Below, in pieces: positions 26,809-34,940 of a DNA stretch of 64,000 nucleotides; position 1 is the first letter of the stretch, and every line of letters starts with the position of its first letter. Position numbers and translations under genes: made by a program. The notes beneath the pieces are model-generated. The model worked only from the letters and a program-made list of their open reading frames with translations, made no database searches and was not told the origin of the DNA. This stretch comes from Halobacillus yeomjeoni (lineage in GTDB: Bacteria > Bacillota > Bacilli > Bacillales > Halobacillaceae). The DNA lies in contig NZ_JAIVAI010000001.1 of NCBI RefSeq assembly GCF_020171525.1, positions 372,001 to 436,000 of the forward strand. Direction: 5' to 3'.

Positions 26809-27792
26809 ATGGCTGTAATATCTTATATTCAAGCAGTAACCCAAGCTTTGAGAGAAGAAATGCAAAGAGATGAAAAAGTGTTCGTCCTGGGTGAAGATGT
26901 CGGAAAACGAGGCGGTGTATTCCGTGCTACAGATGGTTTGTATGACGAATTCGGAGAAGATCGAGTGTTGGACACACCACTTGCTGAATCAGCGATTGCA
27001 GGTGTAGGAATCGGTGCTGCCATGTATGGTATGCGCCCGGTGGCTGAAATGCAGTTCGCCGATTTCATCATGCCTGCCGTGAACCAAATCATTTCAGAAG
27101 CGGCTAAGACCCGTTATCGTTCCAACAACGACTGGAGTGTACCGATGACGATCCGGGCACCATACGGCGGTGGAGTTCACGGAGCTTTATATCACTCTCA
27201 ATCCGTAGAAGCGGTTTTCGCTAACCAGCCTGGCTTGAAAATCGTCATGCCTTCCACTCCTTATGATGTGAAAGGGCTTCTGAAAGCTTCAATCCGTGAC
27301 AATGACCCTGTACTTTTCTTTGAACACAAACGTGCGTATCGTTTGATCAAAGGAGAGGTGCCGGAAGAGGATTATACATTGCCGTTAGGAAAAGCTGATG
27401 TAAAACGGGAAGGATCGGACATTACGGTCATCACGTATGGTCTTTGTGTACACTTTGCCCTTCAAGCAGCTGAAAAGCTTGAAGAAGAGGGAATCGATGC
27501 CCATATCCTTGATCTTAGAACCGTTTATCCATTGGATAAAGAAGGCATTATCGAAGCGGCTTCTAAAACAGGAAAAGTTTTATTGGTCACGGAAGATAAT
27601 AAAGAAGGTGGAATTATCTCTGAAGTTTCAGCGATAATCAGTGAAAACTGTCTATTCGATTTGGACGCGCCTGTTCAACGTCTGGCAGGTCCCGATGTTC
27701 CTGCGATGCCGTATGCACCGACGATGGAGAAATATTTCATGATGAATCCAGATAAAGTTGAAAAAGCGATGCGTGATCTCGCTGAATTTTAA
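26809..27792 (+). CDS. bkdAB: Branched-chain alpha-keto acid dehydrogenase E1 beta
   Basis: A 327-residue transketolase-like subunit forming the E1 heterotetramer with BkdAA. Signatures: VFVLGEDVGKRGGVFRAT near residue 25, DTPLAESAIAGVGIGAAMYG near 60 (cited as DTPLAESAIAG), PYGGGVHGALYHSQS near 120 and the C-terminal transketolase segment VTEDNKEGGIISEV. AAGGAGGGGG precedes the ATG. Confidence 0.97.
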   Translation: MAVISYIQAVTQALREEMQRDEKVFVLGEDVGKRGGVFRATDGLYDEFGEDRVLDTPLAESAIAGVGIGAAMYGMRPVAEMQFADFIMPAVNQIISEAAKTRYRSNNDWSVPMTIRAPYGGGVHGALYHSQSVEAVFANQPGLKIVMPSTPYDVKGLLKASIRDNDPVLFFEHKRAYRLIKGEVPEEDYTLPLGKADVKREGSDITVITYGLCVHFALQAAEKLEEEGIDAHILDLRTVYPLDKEGIIEAASKTGKVLLVTEDNKEGGIISEVSAIISENCLFDLDAPVQRLAGPDVPAMPYAPTMEKYFMMNPDKVEKAMRDLAEF

Positions 27793-27810
27793 TGAGAAGG
27801 AGGAATTCCT

Positions 27811-29133
27811 ATGGGATTAGAAAAAATTAAAATGCCCCAGCTTGGTGAAAGTGTGACTGAGGGGACAATCAGTTCCTGGTTGGTCAAACCCGGCGATCAA
27901 GTGAACAAGTATGACCCAATTGCTGAAGTCATGACAGACAAAGTCAACGCAGAAGTCCCATCTTCCTATACTGGAGTCATCAAAGAACTTATTGCAGAAG
28001 AAGGCGACACGCTGGAAGTCGGAGATTTCATGTGTCATATCGAAGTGGAAGGCGCCGGTTCTGCGGATGAAGAAGAAACGAAACAAGAAGAGCCTAAACA
28101 AGAAACCGCTCCTAAGAAAGAAACGAAGCCTGCCGCCGAAAAGAAACCGGCAAAGCAGTCTAAAAATGATCAAGGCAGTAAAAAGCGTTATTCCCCAGCT
28201 GTCATGACACTTGCACAAGAACATGACATCGACTTGAACCAAGTGGAAGGGTCAGGACGCGGGGGTCGTATCACTCGTAAAGACTTGGAAAAAATCATCG
28301 AGAGTGGAGAAATTCCTACAGCTGATCAAGAGCAGGCAGTTGAACCGAGTGCAGCACCACAGCAGCCAGCAGCTTCTGAACAGCCTGCTGCTTCTCAAAA
28401 ACCTGCAGCACAAACAAACATTCAATCTGCTGAAGGAGATGTAGAGATCCCTGTTACAGGCGTTCGTAAAGCCATCGCCTCTAATATGGTGAAATCCAAA
28501 ACTGAAATTCCTCATGCCTGGATGATGGTGGAAGTCGATGTTACGAACTTGGTACAACTCCGTAATGCCAAGAAGAATCAATTCAAGCAACAAGAGGGAT
28601 ACAGCCTGACTTACTTCGCTTTCTTCGTTAAAGCAGTAGCTCAAGCATTAAAAGAGTATCCTCAATTGAACAGTCAATGGGCTGGCGATAAGATCATCCA
28701 GAAGAAAGCGATCAATTTGAATATCGCTGTCGCTAAAGATGATGAGCTTTTCGTTCCAGTCATCCGGGATGCTGACGAAAAGAGCATCAAAGGAATTGCC
28801 AAAGACATCACAGAGCTTGCAAATAAAGCTCGTCAAGGCAAACTGACTTCAAAAGATATGGAAGGTGGAACCTTCACGGTCAACAATACGGGCTCCTTTG
28901 GTTCGGTACAGTCCATGGGCGTGATCAATCACCCACAAGCTGCGATACTTCAAGTCGAATCCATTGTTAAGAAGCCTGTATTCCAGGACGGAATGTTCGG
29001 AGCTCGTGACATGGTCAATCTATGTCTATCTCTGGACCATAGAGTGTTAGACGGTCTTGTGGCAGGCAACTTCCTTGCGCGAGTTAAAGAAATTCTTGAA
29101 AAAATGTCAGAAGAACATACATCCATCTATTAA
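27811..29133 (+). CDS. bkdB: Branched-chain alpha-keto acid dehydrogenase E2 (lipoamide acyltransferase)
   Basis: A 440-residue acyltransferase core of the BKD complex. The lipoyl domain (1-80) has the lipoylated Lys in EVMTDKVNAEVPS; a Glu/Lys/Pro linker follows; the E3-binding domain (about 130-165) has YSPAVMTLAQEHDIDL and GRGGRITRKDL; a second Ala/Pro linker with repeated QPAAS units leads to the catalytic domain (about 210-440) ending with LSLDHRVLDGLVAG, which has the active-site His and Asp. It yields branched acyl-CoA for branched fatty acids and energy. Last gene of the operon; a terminator follows. Confidence 0.97.
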   Translation: MGLEKIKMPQLGESVTEGTISSWLVKPGDQVNKYDPIAEVMTDKVNAEVPSSYTGVIKELIAEEGDTLEVGDFMCHIEVEGAGSADEEETKQEEPKQETAPKKETKPAAEKKPAKQSKNDQGSKKRYSPAVMTLAQEHDIDLNQVEGSGRGGRITRKDLEKIIESGEIPTADQEQAVEPSAAPQQPAASEQPAASQKPAAQTNIQSAEGDVEIPVTGVRKAIASNMVKSKTEIPHAWMMVEVDVTNLVQLRNAKKNQFKQQEGYSLTYFAFFVKAVAQALKEYPQLNSQWAGDKIIQKKAINLNIAVAKDDELFVPVIRDADEKSIKGIAKDITELANKARQGKLTSKDMEGGTFTVNNTGSFGSVQSMGVINHPQAAILQVESIVKKPVFQDGMFGARDMVNLCLSLDHRVLDGLVAGNFLARVKEILEKMSEEHTSIY

Positions 29134-29146
29134 TAACGAGACTGAT

Positions 29147-29175
29147 CCCCCTGGCCAATCCAGGGGGTTATTTTT
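29147..29175 (+). terminator. Rho-independent terminator of the bkd operon
   Basis: CCCCCTGG pairs perfectly with CCAGGGGG around CCAAT, followed by TTATTTTT. Confidence 0.92.
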
Positions 29176-29251
29176 GCTCACATACGCTTCCTCCATCCCT
29201 CTGTACTTCCAGGGAGTAAAAGTGCATTGAGGTAAAGAGGGGACAATTGAA

Positions 29252-29280
29252 TTGAAAGGTAATCAATTACTTGGTAAAAT
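29252..29280 (+). promoter_or_regulatory. Sigma-A promoter of brxB
   Basis: TTGAAA at 29252-29257 and TAAAAT at 29275-29280 with a 17-base spacer, about 33 bases before the brxB start codon. Confidence 0.65.
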
Positions 29281-29312
29281 GTTGATAGTCTACATAAAAA
29301 GGAGCCATGTAA

Positions 29313-29744
29313 ATGGATTTTAATATCTTCATGAACGACGTAGTTACTAAAGCGAGAGAAGAAATTACACAAGCAGGCTACACAGAGTTGACAACGCCGG
29401 AAGAGGTTGATGACGCTTTAAACAAAGACGGTACGACTCTTGTCATGATCAATTCCGTATGTGGTTGTGCCGGCGGTATAGCACGTCCCGCAGCAGCTCA
29501 TGCCATTCATTATGATAAACGTCCGGATCATTTAGTCACAGTATTTGCAGGTCAAGACCGTGAAGCTACTGACCGTGCCCGCGAATACTTTGAAGGGTAC
29601 CCTCCATCTTCACCTTCATTCGCTCTACTTAAAGATGGAAAAATACAGACAATGGTAGAGCGTCACGATATCGAAGGATTTGAACCGATGGAAGTGATCG
29701 GTAAGCTTCAACGTCAATTTGAAGAATACTGTGAAGAAGTATAA
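29313..29744 (+). CDS. brxB: Bacilliredoxin BrxB (YqiW)
   Basis: A 143-residue thioredoxin-like protein of the DUF1094 family that removes bacillithiol from oxidised proteins. The active-site CGC motif appears in [18 protein letters not shown] near residue 50. [14 protein letters not shown]-type C-terminal segment ([16 protein letters not shown]) is typical. AAAGGAG precedes the ATG. Position between bkdB and yqjA agrees with B. subtilis yqiW. It has its own promoter and terminator. Confidence 0.95.
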   Translation: MDFNIFMNDVVTKAREEITQAGYTELTTPEEVDDALNKDGTTLVMINSVCGCAGGIARPAAAHAIHYDKRPDHLVTVFAGQDREATDRAREYFEGYPPSSPSFALLKDGKIQTMVERHDIEGFEPMEVIGKLQRQFEEYCEEV

Positions 29745-29760
29745 ACTTGTATCACTAACG

Positions 29761-29790
29761 GGACCTTTGTACTGACAAAGGTCCTTTTTT
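29761..29790 (+). terminator. Rho-independent terminator after brxB
   Basis: GGACCTTTGT pairs perfectly with ACAAAGGTCC around ACTG, followed by TTTTTT. Confidence 0.93.
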
Positions 29791-29826
29791 CATCAGAAAA
29801 CACATGTATAGAGGTGAAAAAGACAA

Positions 29827-30777
29827 TTGAAGATAGGATATAGAACAGTAAAAACTGCTTTAGGAACCCCTTTTGCTATTTGGGTTGCTCAAATGCTGCA
29901 ACTGAATAATTTCGCCTCTGCAGGAATTCTGACGATTCTTTGTATACAGATTACGAGGAAACGGTCTTTTTTATCCGCCTGGCACCGCGTGGCTGCATGT
30001 TTAGTGGCTATGGGATTCTCCTATCTATTCTTTGAGTTTATCGGCTACCATCCTCTATCCATCGGTTTAATGCTGTTTGCTTTCATACCTGTGACCGTTT
30101 GGTTGAAAGTAACACCTGGCATTGTCACGAGCTCGGTCATTATTCTTCATTTATATGACTCAGGAGATATTGGATGGGGAACGATTTTTAACGAAACATT
30201 ATTGATTGTCGTAGGAATCGGCACGGCGTTATTATTAAACCTTTATATGCCTAGTCTTGAAAATAAGCTTGTGGAGTACCAGGAAGAAGTGGAACACAAT
30301 TTCTCAGTCATCTTGAAAGAAGTATCCACGTACCTGCGTGATGGTACGGATTCATGGGCCGGAACAGAACTGACGGATACAGCCGCATTATTGGAAAAAG
30401 CGAAATCCCTCTCTTATCGTGACGTTGAAAATCACGTATTACAGGCTCACAACCGCTATTATCACTATTTTCATATGCGGATGAAGCAGTTCGAACTGCT
30501 GGAGCGGATGGTACCTTTAGCAAGTCGGATCTCTTCAAGCTATGAACAGAGAATATTGATCGCTGATTTTTTCGATGATTTATCTAAAGCTGTCCACCCA
30601 GGGAATACAGCTGTTATTTTTTTGAAGAAATTAAAAGAATTAAAAGAGTATTTCCGCAATGACAAACTTCCAGAAACCAGGGAAGAATTTGAAGTTCGGG
30701 CCAACCTTTTCCATTTATTGAATGAGATTGAAGAATACTTGGTTATAAAACGATCGTTCAGGAAAAGTGATGTATAG
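29827..30777 (+). CDS. yqjA: Aromatic acid exporter family membrane protein (YqjA-like)
   Basis: A 316-residue protein with about four membrane helices in the first 140 residues (e.g. FAIWVAQMLQLNNFASAGIL, VAACLVAMGFSYLFFEFIG, LLIVVGIGTALLLNLYMPSL) and a long soluble helical C-terminus, the layout of the ArAE_1/DUF939 family. The transported substrate is unknown. The start is TTG, with GAGGTG ten bases upstream. It precedes an L,D-transpeptidase gene and matches yqjA by gene order. Confidence 0.85.
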   Translation: MKIGYRTVKTALGTPFAIWVAQMLQLNNFASAGILTILCIQITRKRSFLSAWHRVAACLVAMGFSYLFFEFIGYHPLSIGLMLFAFIPVTVWLKVTPGIVTSSVIILHLYDSGDIGWGTIFNETLLIVVGIGTALLLNLYMPSLENKLVEYQEEVEHNFSVILKEVSTYLRDGTDSWAGTELTDTAALLEKAKSLSYRDVENHVLQAHNRYYHYFHMRMKQFELLERMVPLASRISSSYEQRILIADFFDDLSKAVHPGNTAVIFLKKLKELKEYFRNDKLPETREEFEVRANLFHLLNEIEEYLVIKRSFRKSDV

Positions 30778-30821
30778 GAAGGAATTCCTGGGGGAAACTT
30801 TGACTAAAAGAGGGATGGATC

Positions 30822-31334
30822 ATGAAGGTATTTGCCTTGATATTCGTTCTGTTTCTTCCCCCATATGTAAGTGGAGATTCAGTCATTATAGTCAATAAAT
30901 CAAGCCACGAGTTGGTTCTTTATCAACACGGTATACAACAATTTTCAGCCCCTGCTGCGGTAGGGAAAACGGAAGATTTGACCCCTGAAGGGCGGTTTCA
31001 GGTATTAGTCAAAGCAAAAGATCCTTATTACAGGAAAAAAGATATTCCTGGAGGCGACAGCCGCAATCCCCTTGGAAGCCGCTGGATCGGTTTCGATGCA
31101 CGAGGAACAGATGGAAGGGTTTATGGTATTCATGGAACTAATCAGCCGGAATCAATCGGGAAGTCTGTATCTGCGGGGTGCATCCGTTTAAAGAATGAAG
31201 ACGTTCAAGCATTATTTGATTTAATACCGATGGGGGCGGATGTTTTCATCGTGAACGATTCATCAACTATGGAAGAGACTTATGAGAAATGGGAAAAGCA
31301 GCGACTTCACAAGTTTTTGAATTCGGCCCCATAG
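30822..31334 (+). CDS. Secreted L,D-transpeptidase (YkuD domain)
   Basis: A 170-residue protein with a short signal peptide (MKVFALIFVLFLPPYVSG) and one YkuD domain. The catalytic segment YGIHGTNQPESIGKSVSAGCIRLKN (cited as IHGTNQPESIG and SAGCIRLKNED) contains the conserved His and the Cys nucleophile near residue 125. Such enzymes form 3-3 peptidoglycan cross-links or act on spore or cell wall peptides outside the membrane. No LysM or other wall-binding domain is present. It ends at a bidirectional terminator shared with the Prli42-like gene. Confidence 0.92.
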   Translation: MKVFALIFVLFLPPYVSGDSVIIVNKSSHELVLYQHGIQQFSAPAAVGKTEDLTPEGRFQVLVKAKDPYYRKKDIPGGDSRNPLGSRWIGFDARGTDGRVYGIHGTNQPESIGKSVSAGCIRLKNEDVQALFDLIPMGADVFIVNDSSTMEETYEKWEKQRLHKFLNSAP

Positions 31335-31374
31335 AAAAAAGCCGAGAGAAACGATTTCTCTCGGCTTTTATTTT
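31335..31374. terminator. Bidirectional terminator between L,D-transpeptidase and Prli42-like genes
   Basis: AAAAAAGCCGAGAGAAA pairs with TTTCTCTCGGCTTTT around a CGA loop, then ATTTT. The A run on the left supplies Ts for the minus strand. Confidence 0.9.
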
Positions 31375-31385
31375 ACATCTCCAAT

Positions 31386-31520
31386 TTATAGGAAGAAACT
31401 TGCGCCAGCAAGAAGACTCGATAGGACCATGGAAAGAATCATCAGGTAAATGACCACTTTCATCCTGCGCTCACGTTTTGATTTTTTCTTCTTCATCGGT
31501 TGTTGTTTGTTCGTAGCCAA
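31386..31520 (-). CDS. prli42: Prli42-like stressosome-associated miniprotein
   Basis: A 44-residue protein: basic N-terminus (TNKQQPMKKKKSKRERRMK), then a single membrane helix VVIYLMILSMVLSSLLAGAS and FFL. This layout and the L-M-x-x-M-x-x-S-x-L-L-A-G pattern closely resemble Prli42, the tiny membrane protein that anchors the stressosome through RsbR in Listeria, with homologues across Bacilli. The start is TTG at 31520 with AAGGAGG nine bases upstream; an in-frame ATG at 31496 would give 36 residues. Too short for normal ORF filters. A PAS-STAS protein gene lies at 54811. Confidence 0.8.
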   Translation of the reverse strand: MATNKQQPMKKKKSKRERRMKVVIYLMILSMVLSSLLAGASFFL

Positions 31521-31601
31521 GGTTAGAAACCTCCTTCTTAAGCAATCCTATAAATAGTTTACCGAAAAAACAAAAATCGGACAAGTATCGGAGGGATAGA
31601 G

Positions 31602-32051
31602 TTGGAGAATTTACATAAAAAAATCGATCCATCAGTTCCGAAGAAAATTGCTCACATCGGAATCGCCGTGGAAAATCTTGAAGAAGCAATGGCTTTCTAT
31701 GAGAAATCACTGGGAGTATCTGCAGAGTCCATTGAAAAAGTGCCCATGGATCATGTGGAGGTCGCTTTTTTGAAAGTAGGAGAAACCATGCTTGAGTTGA
31801 TTCAACCGTTAAACGAAAAATCACCTGTATTTACGTTTATCCAGAAACGAGGGCAGGGCATCCATCATATCGCTTTTGAAATCGAAGACTTACAAAGACG
31901 CATCGATATCCTTCAAAACGAAGGAATACGTATGATTGATAATAGTCCTAGAAGGGGAGCCGGCGGACATGATGTGGCTTTTGCGCATCCTTCTTCCTCT
32001 TACGGTGTACTATTGGAATACGTCCAGTCTCAGCATAGAGGTGAGTTGTAG
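31602..32051 (+). CDS. mce: Methylmalonyl-CoA epimerase (YqjC)
   Basis: A 149-residue glyoxalase-fold (VOC) protein interconverting R- and S-methylmalonyl-CoA. KIAHIGIAVENLEEAMAFYE at the N-terminus holds the first metal-binding His; VEVAFLKVGETMLELIQP-type strand (EVAFLKVGETMLELIQ) and IHHIAFEIEDL carry others, and LLEYVQ the last Glu. Starts with TTG after GGAGGGA. The stop overlaps the start of the carboxyltransferase gene by one base, so the pair forms a propionate/methylmalonate module. Confidence 0.92.
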   Translation: MENLHKKIDPSVPKKIAHIGIAVENLEEAMAFYEKSLGVSAESIEKVPMDHVEVAFLKVGETMLELIQPLNEKSPVFTFIQKRGQGIHHIAFEIEDLQRRIDILQNEGIRMIDNSPRRGAGGHDVAFAHPSSSYGVLLEYVQSQHRGEL

Positions 32052-33586
32052 TGGACAGCTTTGATAAGTTAAGTCAATTATATGAAAAACGTCAGCAAAT
32101 CCGCTTAGGCGGAGGAGAAGAACGCATTGCAAGACAACATGAAAAAGGGAAGTTGACGGCAAGGGAACGAATTGATTATTTGCTGGATCAAGATACGTTT
32201 GTTGAATTAAACACCCATATGAGGAGCAGAGGCTCTGATGATGACCCATCCCCGTGTGAAGGCGTCGTTACGGGTTATGGGAAAATAGATGGACGGAAGG
32301 TCTATCTTTATGCACAGGATTTTACGGTCAATGGGGGATCCTTGGGGGAAGTACATGCACAGAAAATTTGTGCAGTCATGGATTTGGCTGCAAAAACAGG
32401 AGTTCCTATCATCGGATTGAATGATTCGGGTGGCGCCCGCATCCAGGAAGGTGTATCAGCTCTGGATGGCTACGGAAAAGTCTTTTACAGAAATGCCATT
32501 TACTCAGGGGTCATTCCGCAGATTTCTGTCATCATGGGACCATGTGCAGGAGGTGCTGTTTACTCTCCAGCATTGACTGATTTCGTCATTATGGTGGAGC
32601 AGACATCCCAAATGTTCGTGACGGGGCCAAAAGTATTAAAGGCGATTACTGGTGAAGAAATTTCAGCGGAAGATCTTGGGGGAGCGGCAGTCCATAACAA
32701 AGTGAGCGGAAGTGCCCATTTAAAAGCTCCTAGTGAAAAGGAAGCGTTGGATCAGGTGAAAGTATTGATTGATTATTTCCCGCAAAATAACCGGGAAACT
32801 CCTGGAGAAGATAAGTCTGAAGGTGAAAAAAAGGACCCTACAATGATAGCTTCCATTGTCCCGGAGAATCCAACTCGTCCATATGATGTCCGAAATGTGA
32901 TTAAAGAAGTTGTGGATAATGATACATTTTTTGAAATTCATCCTTCATTTGCCAAATGCATCGTAGTTGGTTTTGCTCGTATGAATGGTAAGGTCATAGG
33001 GCTCGTATGTAATCAGCCGAAGTGTATGGCAGGAGGACTCGATATTGATGCCAGTGATAAAGCGGCACGATTTATCCGTTTTTGTGATGCTTTCAATATT
33101 CCACTGGTTACGTTGGAAGATGTAACAGGATTCTTCCCTGGTGTGAAGCAGGAGCATGGGGGCATTATTCGTCATGGAGCGAAACTGCTTTATGCTTTTT
33201 CAGAAGCGACGGTACCTAAAGTTACAGTGATATTAAGAAAAGCTTATGGTGGAGCCTATGTAGCGATGAATAGCAAAGCGATCGGAGCTGATCTTGTCTT
33301 TGCATGGCCGAATGCTGAAATCGCCGTTATGGGACCTGAAGGTGCTGCGAGTGTCATTTATGCGAAAGAAATACAACAAAGTGATGATCCTGAAACTACA
33401 AAACAAAAGAAAATCGAGGAATACCGAAGCCGTTTTGCGACTCCTTACCATGCCGCTGGTTTAGGGATGGTGGATGAAGTCATTACGCCGGAGGAGACTC
33501 GAAGCAGCATCATACAGGCTTTGGATATGCTGGAAGGCAAATCCGAGGCACGTCCTTTTAAGAAGCATGGAAACATTCCTCTTTGA
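32051..33586 (+). CDS. yqjD: Acyl-CoA carboxylase carboxyltransferase subunit (YqjD)
   Basis: A 511-residue carboxyltransferase of the propionyl-CoA carboxylase beta/methylmalonyl-CoA decarboxylase alpha family, made of two crotonase-like halves. Seen are ARERIDYLLD near residue 38, SGGARIQEGVSALDGYG near 125, the acyl-CoA oxyanion segment GPCAGGAVYSPALTDF near 163, and in the second half CDAFNIPLVTLEDVTGFFPG (cited as LVTLEDVTGFFPG) and AYGGAYVAMNSK. No biotin carboxylase partner is next to it; it may share one encoded elsewhere. GTG start, GAGGTG upstream. Confidence 0.92.
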   Translation: MDSFDKLSQLYEKRQQIRLGGGEERIARQHEKGKLTARERIDYLLDQDTFVELNTHMRSRGSDDDPSPCEGVVTGYGKIDGRKVYLYAQDFTVNGGSLGEVHAQKICAVMDLAAKTGVPIIGLNDSGGARIQEGVSALDGYGKVFYRNAIYSGVIPQISVIMGPCAGGAVYSPALTDFVIMVEQTSQMFVTGPKVLKAITGEEISAEDLGGAAVHNKVSGSAHLKAPSEKEALDQVKVLIDYFPQNNRETPGEDKSEGEKKDPTMIASIVPENPTRPYDVRNVIKEVVDNDTFFEIHPSFAKCIVVGFARMNGKVIGLVCNQPKCMAGGLDIDASDKAARFIRFCDAFNIPLVTLEDVTGFFPGVKQEHGGIIRHGAKLLYAFSEATVPKVTVILRKAYGGAYVAMNSKAIGADLVFAWPNAEIAVMGPEGAASVIYAKEIQQSDDPETTKQKKIEEYRSRFATPYHAAGLGMVDEVITPEETRSSIIQALDMLEGKSEARPFKKHGNIPL

Positions 33587-33653
33587 TTGACACACCTTTG
33601 TTCTTTCGCTAACGTACTAAGAGGAATGGGTTTACATATAAGGAGGAAACCAT

Positions 33654-34781
33654 ATGCTGAAGATTAATAAAGAACGTCTGCTTGATGAATTTCTGGAGTT
33701 GGTTCAAATTGACTCTGAAACCGGAGAAGAATCTGAAATCGCAGAAATCCTAAAAAGAAAATTTGAAGACCTCGGCGTAGAGGTTGTTGAAGATGACGCA
33801 AAAAACATAACCGGCCATGGAGCAAACAATCTGATATGTACATTGAAAGGGACGAAAGAAGGAGTAGATACGATTTACTTCACTTCTCATATGGATACAG
33901 TCGTTCCGGGTAAAGGAGTCAGTCCATCGATCGAAGATGGTTATGTCATCACAGATGGAACAACCATTCTTGGTGCTGATGATAAAACGGGTTTGGCTGC
34001 GATTTTTGAAGCGGTTCGTTCTCTTAAAGAGAATGATGTAGAGCATGGGGATATCCAATTTGTCATCACTGTCGGCGAAGAGAGTGGTCTTGTAGGTGCA
34101 AAAGCTTTGGATGCTTCCATGTTGAAAGCGAAATACGGATACGCTCTTGATAGTGACGGTCAAGTCGGTAATATCATCGTCGCAGCACCGACACAAGCGA
34201 AAATCAATGCGATCGTAAAAGGTAAAACTGCGCATGCCGGCGTGGCCCCTGAAAAGGGAGTGTCTGCAATTACACTCGCTTCCCGCGCAATCGCTAAAAT
34301 GCCTCTAGGACGAATCGATGATGAGACAACAGCTAACATCGGAAGCTTTGAAGGTGGTCAAAAGACAAACATTGTATGTGATCATGTAGAAATTCTGGCA
34401 GAGGCTCGCTCTTTGGTTCCTGAAAAGATGGAAGAGCAAGTAGAAAAGATGAAAAAAGCATTTATAGAAACAGCTGAAGAAATGGGCGGAGAGGTCGAAC
34501 TTGATGTTCAAGTCATGTACCCAGGATTCAAGCAGCAAGCGGGTGACCAAGTAGTGGAAGTGGCACGTACCGCCGCGGCTAAAATCGGCAGAGAAAGTGA
34601 GTTGTTGACAAGCGGTGGAGGCAGCGATGCCAACATCATCGCCGGACACGGAGTGCCGACTGTCAACCTGGCCGTCGGGTACGAAGAGATTCATACGACG
34701 AATGAACGTATGCCGGTAGCTGAATTAGAAAAAACAGCTGAGCTGGTAGCAGCAATCATTCAAGAGGTGGCTGAGCAATAA
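33654..34781 (+). CDS. yqjE: M20 family peptidase, peptidase T-like (YqjE)
   Basis: A 375-residue zinc metallopeptidase of the M20 clan. FTSHMDTVVPGKG (near residue 78) contains the first metal His and Asp, GADDKTGLAAIFEA near 110 the bridging Asp, VGEESGLVGAKAL near 140 the catalytic Glu pair, and SGGGSDANIIAGHG near 320 a later ligand region; the middle holds a dimerisation domain. Probably an aminotripeptidase-type enzyme; substrate not certain. AAGGAGG precedes the ATG. Confidence 0.92.
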   Translation: MLKINKERLLDEFLELVQIDSETGEESEIAEILKRKFEDLGVEVVEDDAKNITGHGANNLICTLKGTKEGVDTIYFTSHMDTVVPGKGVSPSIEDGYVITDGTTILGADDKTGLAAIFEAVRSLKENDVEHGDIQFVITVGEESGLVGAKALDASMLKAKYGYALDSDGQVGNIIVAAPTQAKINAIVKGKTAHAGVAPEKGVSAITLASRAIAKMPLGRIDDETTANIGSFEGGQKTNIVCDHVEILAEARSLVPEKMEEQVEKMKKAFIETAEEMGGEVELDVQVMYPGFKQQAGDQVVEVARTAAAKIGRESELLTSGGGSDANIIAGHGVPTVNLAVGYEEIHTTNERMPVAELEKTAELVAAIIQEVAEQ

Positions 34782-34789
34782 AGACTGTC

Positions 34790-34818
34790 AGAGCGGACGG
34801 ATGTCCGCTCTCTTTTTA
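34790..34818 (+). terminator. Rho-independent terminator after yqjE
   Basis: AGAGCGGAC pairs with GTCCGCTCT around GGAT, followed by CTTTTT. Confidence 0.9.
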
Positions 34819-34899
34819 TTCCTGTATTAGATTTTGTTGTTCGTTCAGACGGTTTTAATCTAATTCTTCTTGTCACTGATAACGGTTTTCCTGCCGTGT

Positions 34900-34922
34900 T
34901 ATAATAGAAGAACAAGAGTTCG
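34900..34922 (+). promoter_or_regulatory. dinB promoter with LexA-like box
   Basis: A TATAAT at 34900-34905 is followed at 34909-34922 by AGAACAAGAGTTCG, which differs at one base from the Bacillus LexA (DinR) pattern CGAAC-N4-GTTCG. The box covers the expected transcription start, a good position for repression. The -35 is weak. Confidence 0.75.
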
Positions 34923-34940
34923 AGTAAAGGAAGGGTTATT

